From DATGMS01 sp040905145 (lineage in GTDB: Bacteria > Bacteroidota > Bacteroidia > Cytophagales > Cyclobacteriaceae), in NCBI GenBank assembly GCA_040905145.1, contig JBBDSC010000194.1, forward strand, positions 1 to 20,052: a stretch of DNA of 20,052 nt, read 5' to 3'. This document shows, in pieces, positions 13,161 through 20,052 of the stretch (positions are counted from its first letter, which is position 1; each line of letters opens with the position of its first letter). A model generated the notes under the pieces. The model saw only the letters and a program-made list of their open reading frames with translations. It was not told the origin of the DNA and ran no database searches. Both the position numbers and the translations under genes were made by a program.

Positions 13161-14966
13161 ATGGATAAAAATCAAGCGACGGGACTGATCCTTTTCGCAG
13201 CGGTTATTCTGGTCTATTCCTTGTTTTTTGCGAATACACCAGAGCCGGTTACAGATGAACAAACCGTTACCAATACAGAAGTTCAAGATGCTGAGCCTGA
13301 AGGCCCTGTCAGTCCTGGACAAGAGTCCGATAGTGCCGCTACCGTAAGAAACCAGCAACAATTTGGGGATCTTGCAAGCTTAACCAAAGGTACCGAAGAA
13401 GAGATCACCATAGAAAATGAGGTGTTAAAGGTGCTTCTTTCCTCAAAGGGAGGGGAAATTAAATCCGTAGAACTAAAAGATTTCAAAACGTGGAGTCAGC
13501 AGCCCTTAATCTTAATAGATGAGGAAAATGCTTCCATTAATTATCAAATCCAAACCACTACAGGTCATGTAAGCCTAAATGAATTCTATTTTGAGGCGTC
13601 CTCCAGAGAAATCACTATGGATGAAAATCCAGCCCAAGAAGTGACTTTTACGGCAGATACGGGCAATGGAAGCATCCAGAGGATTTATACCCTTTCTTCT
13701 GAAGGTTATATATTGAACCATCGAATTTCCACAAGTGATCTCGACAACCTTCTTTCAGATCAGAATATAACGATCCATTGGGAAGAAAAACTCAAAAAGC
13801 TGGAAGCGGACATTGAAGAGTCCAGAAGAAAGTCTTATATTAATTATTACACCACCGACGAAAGCTACGACTATTTAGGATCTGGTTCTTCTTCCGAAGC
13901 TGAGCAAATTGCAAAGCCCCTGAAGTGGATGGCTTTCAAGCAAAGGTTTTTTACCTCCGGAATTATTGCAGATCAACAGTTTTCCAGCGGGAATTTAGCT
14001 TCGGATACTCCTGTAGACACTATGTCCGTAAAGAACATGAGTGCTACATTGCAATTGCCTTTAAATCAGCAAGTGGCGGATGTATCCTACTTTTTTGGAC
14101 CCAATAATTACAACATTTTAAGAAAGGTCACGCCAGAATTTGATACAAACGTGGACATGGGCTATTTCTTTGTGTCCTGGGTCAACAAATACATCATTGT
14201 CAATTTATTCCACTTTCTGGAAAATTTCTTTTCCAATTATGGGGTGATCATTATCCTTATCGTTTTTATCATCAAATTGTTCTTATTGCCGCTGACTTAT
14301 AAATCCTACATAGGCATGGCAAAGATGAGGGTTATAAAACCTGAAATTGATGAGTTGAAGGAAAAGTATGCCGATGATCCGACAAAGATGCAACAGGAAC
14401 AAATGAAGCTTTTTGGCAAGCTGGGCGTAAGTCCAATTAGTGGCTGTCTGCCCATGCTTCTCCAAATGCCCTTCTTGTTTGCCATGTTCTTTTTCTTTCC
14501 GAATTCCATTGAGCTACGACAGGAATCATTCCTTTGGGCCCATGATCTTTCTACCTATGATTCCGTCTTAAGCTTGCCGTTTACTATACCTTTTTATGGT
14601 GACCATGTGAGTTTGTTTACCTTATTAATGGCCCTTTCACAAATAGCCTACACCAAATTCAACAACCAAATGACGGCTGTTCAGGGACCCATGAAAAATT
14701 TGGGATATATCATGCCAATTACCTTTATGTTTGTGCTTAACTCCTTCCCTGCTGCTTTGAGTTTCTATTATTTTGTTTCCAATATGGTGACTTTTGGACA
14801 GCAGGCCCTGATCAAGCAATTTGTAGATGATGATAAAATCAGACAAAAAGTAGAAGAAAGTAAAATCAAAAATGCCTCTAAAAAGAAGTCTGCGTTTCAA
14901 ATGAAGTTGGAAGAGGCCATGAAAGCCACGGAAGCCAAGGGCAAAACCAAGAAAAAGAAAACTTGA
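13161..14966 (+). CDS. yidC: Membrane protein insertase YidC
   Basis: YidC inserts and folds inner-membrane proteins alone or with SecYEG. The protein has 601 residues, the Gram-negative long form. The first membrane segment (about 7-25, ATGLILFAAVILVYSLFFA) is followed by an acidic linker, then a large periplasmic beta domain (about 70-335). The conserved Oxa1-type core (about 341-560) includes LTYKSYIGMAKMR, a cytosolic coiled hairpin (ELKEKYADDPTKMQQEQMKL), GCLPMLLQMPFLFAMFFFF and further segments. The hydrophilic-groove basic residue, Arg366 in E. coli, appears to be lysine here (K372 in FIIKLFLLPL). The C-terminus is lysine-rich, as expected for ribosome contact. Confidence 0.96.
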   Translation: MDKNQATGLILFAAVILVYSLFFANTPEPVTDEQTVTNTEVQDAEPEGPVSPGQESDSAATVRNQQQFGDLASLTKGTEEEITIENEVLKVLLSSKGGEIKSVELKDFKTWSQQPLILIDEENASINYQIQTTTGHVSLNEFYFEASSREITMDENPAQEVTFTADTGNGSIQRIYTLSSEGYILNHRISTSDLDNLLSDQNITIHWEEKLKKLEADIEESRRKSYINYYTTDESYDYLGSGSSSEAEQIAKPLKWMAFKQRFFTSGIIADQQFSSGNLASDTPVDTMSVKNMSATLQLPLNQQVADVSYFFGPNNYNILRKVTPEFDTNVDMGYFFVSWVNKYIIVNLFHFLENFFSNYGVIIILIVFIIKLFLLPLTYKSYIGMAKMRVIKPEIDELKEKYADDPTKMQQEQMKLFGKLGVSPISGCLPMLLQMPFLFAMFFFFPNSIELRQESFLWAHDLSTYDSVLSLPFTIPFYGDHVSLFTLLMALSQIAYTKFNNQMTAVQGPMKNLGYIMPITFMFVLNSFPAALSFYYFVSNMVTFGQQALIKQFVDDDKIRQKVEESKIKNASKKKSAFQMKLEEAMKATEAKGKTKKKKT

Positions 14967-15027
14967 AATATTCATCCCAGTGTGTGTAACTTTTGTCATG
15001 CTCGATTTCATGTAAGGGATAAACTTA

Positions 15028-15035
15028 TACCTTTG
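15028..15035 (+). promoter_or_regulatory. Probable -7 element of the hydrolase-parAB-dapB-lepB unit
   Basis: TACCTTTG matches TAnnTTTG exactly and ends 29 bp before the ATG at 15065. The -33 region holds only a weak ATTTC, so strength is uncertain. No terminator was found after yidC, so readthrough is possible. Confidence 0.5.
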
Positions 15036-15064
15036 CATATCAGGAGAACCAAAATAACAATGAT

Positions 15065-15748
15065 ATGACAGAGATCACCTATTATGGGCATTCCTCCTTC
15101 TTGATTACTATCGGCAATAAAAAAATATTATTTGATCCTTTCATTTCTCCCAATGAAAAGGCCCATGATATTGACATCGATGCCATAGTTGCCGATTACA
15201 TTTTTGTGACCCATGGCCATCATGACCATGTAACTGATGTAGAAGCTATCGCGAAGAAAAACAATGCAACCCTGGTTGCCAATTATGAGGTCGCTACATG
15301 GTTTCAGGAAAAGGGAATTAAAAACGTTCATCCCATGAACCACGGAGGGAGCAAGGTATTTGAGTTCGGAAAAATCAAGTACGTTAATGCCATACACAGC
15401 AGTACCCTGCCAGATGGAACCCCCGGAGGGAATCCAGGAGGCTTTGTGGTCCAATCAAATCAGGGGACATTTTATTTCGCCGGAGATACAGCGCTTACTT
15501 ACGATATGAAGCTGATTGCCGAGGAATTTAAGATTGACTTTGCCTTCCTGCCTATCGGCGATAACTTTACTATGGGAATTGATGATGCCATTAAAGCAGC
15601 AGGGTTTGTGGGCACCAAAAAAATTATAGGAATGCATTATGATACCTTCCCTTTTATTGAAATTGATAAAGAAACCGCAAAAAAAGCTACAGATAAGGCA
15701 GGAATGGAATTGATTATGCTTAATATTGGAAAAAACATTACCCTTTAA
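15065..15748 (+). CDS. UPF0173-type metal-dependent hydrolase (metallo-beta-lactamase fold)
   Basis: The protein has 227 residues, the usual length for UPF0173/UlaG-like hydrolases, with no signal peptide, so it is cytosolic. The metal-binding signature THGHHDH is at 49-55. It is preceded by ITYYGHSSFLI (4-14, H9) and FDPFISPN (23-30), and followed by MNHGG, FYFAGDT (a conserved metal-ligand Asp) and a late MHYDTFP. The substrate is unknown; relatives act on phosphodiesters, phosphosugar lactones or small esters. Its stop is 8 bp before parA, so it heads the segregation operon; whether that placement is functional is unclear. Confidence 0.88.
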   Translation: MTEITYYGHSSFLITIGNKKILFDPFISPNEKAHDIDIDAIVADYIFVTHGHHDHVTDVEAIAKKNNATLVANYEVATWFQEKGIKNVHPMNHGGSKVFEFGKIKYVNAIHSSTLPDGTPGGNPGGFVVQSNQGTFYFAGDTALTYDMKLIAEEFKIDFAFLPIGDNFTMGIDDAIKAAGFVGTKKIIGMHYDTFPFIEIDKETAKKATDKAGMELIMLNIGKNITL

Positions 15749-15756
15749 AAAGAAAA

Positions 15757-16533
15757 ATGGGGAAAATAATTGCAATTGCCAACCAAAAAGGCGGAGTAGG
15801 TAAAACTACCACTGCCATGAACCTGGCCGCCAGTTTAGGCGTCCTGGAATTTAAGACCTTAGTCATCGATGCTGATCCCCAAGCCAATACCACTTCGGGC
15901 TTGGGGCATGATCCAAGGGAAATAGACAAAAGTATTTATGAATGCATGGTCGATGGAATAGATATTTACTCAATTATCATAAAATCAGGAATAGAAAACC
16001 TGGACCTGATCCCCTCACACATTGATTTGGTGGGAGCAGAAGTAGAGATGGTCAATCTCGAAAATAGGGAAGAAAAAATGAGGGCTGTAGTTTCAAGTAT
16101 CAAAGAGCAATATGACTTTATTATTATTGATTGTTCTCCCTCCCTCGGGTTGATTACCATCAATGCGCTTACTGCTGCCAATTCGGTGATCATTCCCGTA
16201 CAGTGTGAGTATTTTGCTTTGGAAGGTTTAGGGAAACTGTTGAATACCATAAAGATCATTCAAACCAGACTCAACCAGGAATTGGAAATCGAAGGCATCC
16301 TTTTGACCATGTATGATGCACGACTCAGGCTTTCCAATCAGGTGGTAGAAGAAGTAAAGCTGCATTTCAAGAACATGACTTTTGAAACCATTATCCCCAG
16401 AAATGTGAAGTTAAGTGAATCCCCTAGTTATGGGCTACCCGTTGTAGCTTTTGATGCCACGGGCAAAGGGGCAATTTCTTATCTTAATTTGGCTAACGAG
16501 ATAGCTGAAAAAAATGGTAAGGTAAAAGTTTAA
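15757..16533 (+). CDS. parA: Chromosome-partitioning ATPase ParA (Soj family)
   Basis: ParA binds DNA non-specifically in its ATP form and, with ParB bound at parS, moves replicated origins apart. The 258 residues are the chromosomal short form lacking an N-terminal HTH. The deviant Walker A motif NQKGGVGKTTTAMN (9-22) includes the signature lysine K11 and the P-loop lysine K16. The Walker A' stretch TLVIDADPQANTT (34-46) and the Walker B region FIIIDCSPSLG follow, then VQCEYFALEGLGKL. It is spaced 14 bp from parB. The chromosomal type and its core-gene neighbours argue against a plasmid origin. Confidence 0.95.
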   Translation: MGKIIAIANQKGGVGKTTTAMNLAASLGVLEFKTLVIDADPQANTTSGLGHDPREIDKSIYECMVDGIDIYSIIIKSGIENLDLIPSHIDLVGAEVEMVNLENREEKMRAVVSSIKEQYDFIIIDCSPSLGLITINALTAANSVIIPVQCEYFALEGLGKLLNTIKIIQTRLNQELEIEGILLTMYDARLRLSNQVVEEVKLHFKNMTFETIIPRNVKLSESPSYGLPVVAFDATGKGAISYLNLANEIAEKNGKVKV

Positions 16534-16547
16534 ATATTAAAAGATTT

Positions 16548-17465
16548 ATGGCTGCTAATAAACCTAGTAAAAAGAAAAATGCCATGGGAAGAGGATTAGG
16601 TGCATTGCTGCAGGATTCCCCGCAAAAGAATAGCCGACAGGACAACGAATCTTCTCGCCCAACCGCAGGCATATTTGAGATATCCCTTGATGAAATCCAG
16701 GTAAACCCTTACCAGCCAAGATCCCATTTTGATAAAGATGCTTTGCATGAACTGTCTGAATCAATTATTGTCCAAGGCATTATACAACCCATAACGGTAA
16801 GAAAGCTCACCGATGGGGAATACCAACTCATCTCTGGTGAAAGAAGATATCAAGCTTCAAAAATAGCCGGATTGGAAAAAATACCGGCTTATGTCCGTAC
16901 GGCCAATGATCAGCAGATGTTGGAAATGGCCCTGATAGAAAACATCCAGAGGGAAAATTTAAATGCCTTGGAAATTGCCAATTCTTATCAGAGATTATTG
17001 GCTGAATGCGACTTAAAGCAAGATCAACTGGGCGAGAGAGTAGGTAAAAACAGGACCACAGTTAATAACTATCTCCGTTTACTAAAGCTCCCCCCGGATG
17101 TTCAGGCGGGCATAAGGGATCAAAAAATATCTATGGGACATGCCCGGGCTTTGATAAATATCGAAGATGTGGATAAGCAACTTGCGATTTTCAAGAGGGC
17201 CGTAAATGAGGAGTTAAGTGTAAGGAAAGTAGAAGTTTTGGTAAAGGAGCTGAACAATGGTCCAGAGGAAAAAGAAAGTGCGGAGAAGCCCAATCCTGAT
17301 CCTGTTAAAAAATATGAGATGGGGAAATTGCAACAAAGGTTGGCTTCCCATTTTGGCAGCAAAGTTTCTTTAAAAGCAGACAGTAAGGACAAGGGAGAGA
17401 TAAAAATACCATTCAATTCTACCGATGATTTGAACAGGATTTTAGAAATCCTAGAAATAATTTAA
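16548..17465 (+). CDS. parB: Chromosome-partitioning protein ParB (Spo0J family)
   Basis: ParB is a CTP-dependent clamp that loads at parS and spreads along DNA. The 305 residues are normal. The lysine-rich N-terminus leads into MGRGLGALL (13-21), the region that stimulates ParA ATPase in relatives. NPYQPRSHFD (53-62), box II ISGERRYQAS (95-104) and the ENIQRENLNALE segment (131-142) form the CTP-binding core. The HTH follows around 156-180 (LKQDQLGERVGKNRTTVNNY). The C-terminal dimerisation domain ends at 305. No convincing parS site was seen near the gene. Confidence 0.95.
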   Translation: MAANKPSKKKNAMGRGLGALLQDSPQKNSRQDNESSRPTAGIFEISLDEIQVNPYQPRSHFDKDALHELSESIIVQGIIQPITVRKLTDGEYQLISGERRYQASKIAGLEKIPAYVRTANDQQMLEMALIENIQRENLNALEIANSYQRLLAECDLKQDQLGERVGKNRTTVNNYLRLLKLPPDVQAGIRDQKISMGHARALINIEDVDKQLAIFKRAVNEELSVRKVEVLVKELNNGPEEKESAEKPNPDPVKKYEMGKLQQRLASHFGSKVSLKADSKDKGEIKIPFNSTDDLNRILEILEII

Positions 17466-17511
17466 AAAGGTGGGTGTAAAAGGCAGGTCCTTAAATCAAG
17501 TAATTAAAGCA

Positions 17512-18102
17512 ATGATTTTATCCAATAAGGCCCTTGCTTTTTTTATTTTGATCCACCTTGTTCATGTGGAGGCGTTCAGTCAGGTGGAGGTTGACACCAT
17601 AGCCACTCCACCTGTCCGGGAAACCGATGAAGATAGCATTAAAATTACCCCCTCCGAAGCCAAAGATCCCAAAGTTGCTACCATTTTATCCGCCATTCTA
17701 CCCGGTGCCGGGCAGATTTACAATGAAAAGATCTGGAAAGTGCCTATTATTTATGGCGGGATTATCACCACAGCTTATTTTGTGGAATTTAACAACCGGC
17801 GGTATCAAAAATTTAAGGATGCTTTGGAGATTGTGCGGGATCCTTCCCTTGGAACCAATCCTTTCCCCAATCTCAATCAAGATGGCATCATAAGGAATGT
17901 TGATTATTGGCGCAGGAATAGGGATTTATGTTACCTAATATTTGGGGCCATTTATGTTTTTGGCATTGTGGATGCACAGGTAGATGCCCATTTATCAGGA
18001 TTTGATGTCAGTGATGACCTAAGTTTAAAAATAGAACCCGCTTATGAGTCTTTAACGGCTGGAGGGAGCACGATAGGTTTATCTTTTAAATTAAAATTTT
18101 AA
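17512..18102 (+). CDS. DUF5683-family membrane protein
   Basis: The function is unknown. With the ATG at 17512 the protein has 196 residues and opens with a signal-peptide-like segment (MILSNKALAFFILIHLVHVE then AFSQ). An upstream in-frame GTG at 17470 would add 14 residues and place the start 4 bp after parB; it is possible but the ATG gives the cleaner signal peptide. The mature part has a proline- and acid-rich linker, then SAILPGAGQIYNEKIWKVPI and IIYGGIITTAYFVEF, and later CYLIFGAIYVFGIVDAQVDAHL, two hydrophobic hairpin-like segments. This PGAGQIYN pattern matches DUF5683, which I recall as common between parB and dapB in Bacteroidota. Confidence 0.85.
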   Translation: MILSNKALAFFILIHLVHVEAFSQVEVDTIATPPVRETDEDSIKITPSEAKDPKVATILSAILPGAGQIYNEKIWKVPIIYGGIITTAYFVEFNNRRYQKFKDALEIVRDPSLGTNPFPNLNQDGIIRNVDYWRRNRDLCYLIFGAIYVFGIVDAQVDAHLSGFDVSDDLSLKIEPAYESLTAGGSTIGLSFKLKF

Positions 18103-18106
18103 CCCT

Positions 18107-18829
18107 ATGAACATATTAATTCTTGGTTATGGCAAAATGGGTAAAATCATTGCCGAAGTTGCAGAAGGCAGAGGCCACGCCATTGCTGGAAAGATCAATA
18201 TAGATAACCGCGAAGAACTGGATACCCTGGATACTTCCTCTATCGATGCCGCCATTGAATTCAGTGAACCTACAGCCGCTTTTGAGAATATTTCCTGGGC
18301 GCTTGGTCACCATATCCCCGTTATATGCGGCACCACGGGCTGGCTTGAAAGAAAGCCCGAAATAGAGCAATTGGCTCTCTCAAAAGGAGGAAGCTTTTTT
18401 TATGCTTCAAATTACAGCATTGGGGTAAACATTTTCTTTAAGGTCAATCGGTTTTTGGCCAAAATCATGGATGGCCAAACCGATTATAAAGTAAGTTTGG
18501 AAGAAATCCACCATACAGAGAAAAAAGATGCGCCAAGTGGCACTGCTATCAGCCTTGCCGAAGATATCATCAATAAGATCAGCAGGATAAAACGTTGGGA
18601 TATGGACACTGACATGAACGAAAGAGAATATAGCCTGCCTATCACCGCCACGAGAGAAGATCCAGCCCCAGGTACCCATAAGGTGGCCTACCATTCTGAC
18701 GTTGATGACATTGAAATAAAGCATACCGCACACAGTAGAAAAGGATTTGCCCTTGGCTCAATTTTAGTAGCGGAGTGGATAAAAGATAAGAAAGGGGTAT
18801 TGTCCATGGATGATTTTTTATCCTTTTAA
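18107..18829 (+). CDS. dapB: 4-hydroxy-tetrahydrodipicolinate reductase
   Basis: DapB reduces hydroxy-tetrahydrodipicolinate with NAD(P)H on the diaminopimelate/lysine pathway, feeding peptidoglycan synthesis. The 240 residues are at the short end of the family, as in other Bacteroidota. The dinucleotide-binding GYGKMGK is at 7-13, CGTTGW at 74-79, NYSIGVN at 102-108 and the substrate-binding EIHHTEKKDAPSGTA at 133-147, with H135/H136 and the basic catalytic residue. It starts 4 bp after the DUF5683 stop and ends 14 bp before lepB. Confidence 0.95.
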   Translation: MNILILGYGKMGKIIAEVAEGRGHAIAGKINIDNREELDTLDTSSIDAAIEFSEPTAAFENISWALGHHIPVICGTTGWLERKPEIEQLALSKGGSFFYASNYSIGVNIFFKVNRFLAKIMDGQTDYKVSLEEIHHTEKKDAPSGTAISLAEDIINKISRIKRWDMDTDMNEREYSLPITATREDPAPGTHKVAYHSDVDDIEIKHTAHSRKGFALGSILVAEWIKDKKGVLSMDDFLSF

Positions 18830-18843
18830 ATTTAAAATATACA

Positions 18844-19920
18844 ATGAGTAAAGAAACAAAGAAAAAATCAGCAGTTAGAGAATGGGGGGATGCCCTTCTT
18901 TTTGCGGTTATTGCTGCCAGTTTGATCAGATGGTTATTATTGGAGCCTTTCACCATTCCTACGGCCTCCATGGAGAAATCCCTGCTCGTAGGAGACTTTT
19001 TATTTGTCAGTAAAATGCATTATGGAACCAGGACTCCCAGGACCATTATTCAAATGCCCCTGACCCATCAAAAAATATGGGGAACGGATATCCCTTCCTA
19101 TTCCGATGCCATCCAGCTTCCTTATTTTAGGCTGCCCGGGTTTACCAGTGTACAAAGAAATGATGTCGTGGTTTTTAACTATCCCGACGATTTCGACTAC
19201 CCTGTGGACCTTAAAACCAACTATATTAAAAGGGCCATCGCCATTCCTGGCGATGTCATTGAAATCAAAAATACACAGGTTTATATCAATGGGGAAGTAG
19301 GTGAAAACCCTGAAGAAATGCAGTTTTCCTACGATGTCCTCACCAACCGACCTTTGAATGCGGATTTTTTTGATCAGTATGGCATCAATCCAGACAGCTA
19401 TTATCCATTTTCGGATAATTCGGGTTACATGATCTTTGCTACCGATGAAATGGTGGAAAATCTTAAAAAGTCACCTGCCATTGCTTCAGTAACACTCCGT
19501 AAAAGCAAAGAAGGACAAGGGGATCCCAATATCTTTCCTGACGGCGCCTATTTTGGGTGGAACAAGGACTTCTATGGGCCATTGGAGATACCGGGCAAAG
19601 GATGGACCATAGAGCTTACAGAAGAAAACGTAATTAAATATGCCTTTACCATTGAGAAGTATGAGGGGCATGAAAATATCCGTATAGAAGCCAATGAAAT
19701 CTTTATTGATGATCAAAAGCTCGATTCCTATACCTTTAAACAGGATTATTACTTTATGATGGGGGATAATAGACATGACTCCCTTGATTCCAGGTATTGG
19801 GGTTTTGTACCTGAAGACCACGTGGTAGGCAAGGCTTGGTTTTTATGGCTCTCCCTGGAGAAACATAAAAACATGTTCAATAAAATCCGGTGGAGCAGGT
19901 TCTTCAGTCCCATAGATTAG
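18844..19920 (+). CDS. lepB: Signal peptidase I
   Basis: LepB cleaves signal peptides from exported proteins at the periplasmic face of the inner membrane. The 358 residues begin with one membrane segment (about 17-34). The catalytic serine is S42 in PTASMEKSLL and the general base is K129 in YIKRAIAIPGD, followed by the conserved GDNRHDSLDSRYWGFVP near the C-terminus (box E). The serine-lysine distance (87 residues) and the region from about 150 to 290 are longer than in minimal signal peptidases, indicating an inserted periplasmic domain as in other long forms. It is the last gene in the visible operon. Confidence 0.95.
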   Translation: MSKETKKKSAVREWGDALLFAVIAASLIRWLLLEPFTIPTASMEKSLLVGDFLFVSKMHYGTRTPRTIIQMPLTHQKIWGTDIPSYSDAIQLPYFRLPGFTSVQRNDVVVFNYPDDFDYPVDLKTNYIKRAIAIPGDVIEIKNTQVYINGEVGENPEEMQFSYDVLTNRPLNADFFDQYGINPDSYYPFSDNSGYMIFATDEMVENLKKSPAIASVTLRKSKEGQGDPNIFPDGAYFGWNKDFYGPLEIPGKGWTIELTEENVIKYAFTIEKYEGHENIRIEANEIFIDDQKLDSYTFKQDYYFMMGDNRHDSLDSRYWGFVPEDHVVGKAWFLWLSLEKHKNMFNKIRWSRFFSPID

Positions 19921-20052
19921 GTGTTCGGCTAACTGGGTTATCATTTCGGGATTTCACAAAAAACAAAGGCTCGAAGGCACAAAGAAAGATAACCATAAGG
20001 GTACTTCTAAAAACCTAAATTACTGAAATACTCCCGATAATTGTTTATCTTT
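19921..20052. other. Intergenic end of window
   Basis: No gene is seen in these 132 bp. The segment around 19958-19990 (AAAAACAAAGGCTCGAAGGCACAAAGAAAG) is purine-rich and resembles the degenerate spacer repeats after ftsE. The last seven bases TATCTTT (20046-20052) would match a -7 element if the next base is G, possibly the promoter of the following gene; this is cut off and cannot be judged. Confidence 0.35.

Noticed and set aside
19817..19826. ACCACGTGGT palindrome as a possible parS site near parAB
   Set aside because: It shares the CCACGTGG core with parS but its outer bases do not match the TGTTnCACGTGnAACA consensus. It lies inside the conserved lepB C-terminal coding region and is a single copy.

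Overview
The window reads as ordinary chromosomal DNA from a member of the Bacteroidota. Cytophagales is likely, and Cyclobacteriaceae is a guess from general protein style. Support comes from promoters of the Bacteroidota type (a TTTG-like -33 element and a TAnnTTTG -7 element), start codons without Shine-Dalgarno sequences, the trpEGDCFB gene order, and the parA-parB-DUF5683-dapB-lepB block. I see no phage, transposon, CRISPR array or defence island, and every sizeable gene belongs to a core pathway except a few small lineage-type proteins.

Layout. Positions 1-5702 (minus strand) hold a tryptophan operon transcribed right to left: trpE, trpG, trpD, trpC, trpF and the 5' nearly complete part of trpB, which runs off the left edge. 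Just upstream of trpE (5721-5897) is a complete classical attenuation module: a promoter, a 25-codon leader peptide with three consecutive Trp codons, and a strong hairpin followed by a U tract ending about 19 nt before trpE. Next come a small lipoprotein gene (minus), a compact SRP RNA gene (ffs, 6401-6486, plus) and a small transaldolase (plus), each RNA/enzyme unit with its own recognisable promoter. A gene-free stretch (7234-7552) carries a GC-rich palindromic repeat and a likely terminator. A 67-residue unknown protein and ftsE follow on the plus strand.

A purine-rich spacer with a long inverted repeat (8470-8664) separates ftsE from a convergent three-gene minus-strand unit: a protein of uncertain family (11273-10797), the CCA-adding enzyme/polynucleotide polymerase, and an exported TPR protein. 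Divergent from it is pyrG followed by yidC. The right end is a tightly packed plus-strand unit: a UPF0173 metallo-hydrolase, parA, parB, a DUF5683 membrane protein, dapB and lepB. This unit joins chromosome segregation, cell wall precursor/lysine synthesis and protein export.

The most notable signal is the trp leader/attenuator. It is readable directly from the sequence and is too short for ordinary gene callers. The remaining observations (intergenic palindromes, compact SRP RNA, active-site substitutions, gene overlaps) are more modest. I did not find evidence for a wholly new multi-gene system.
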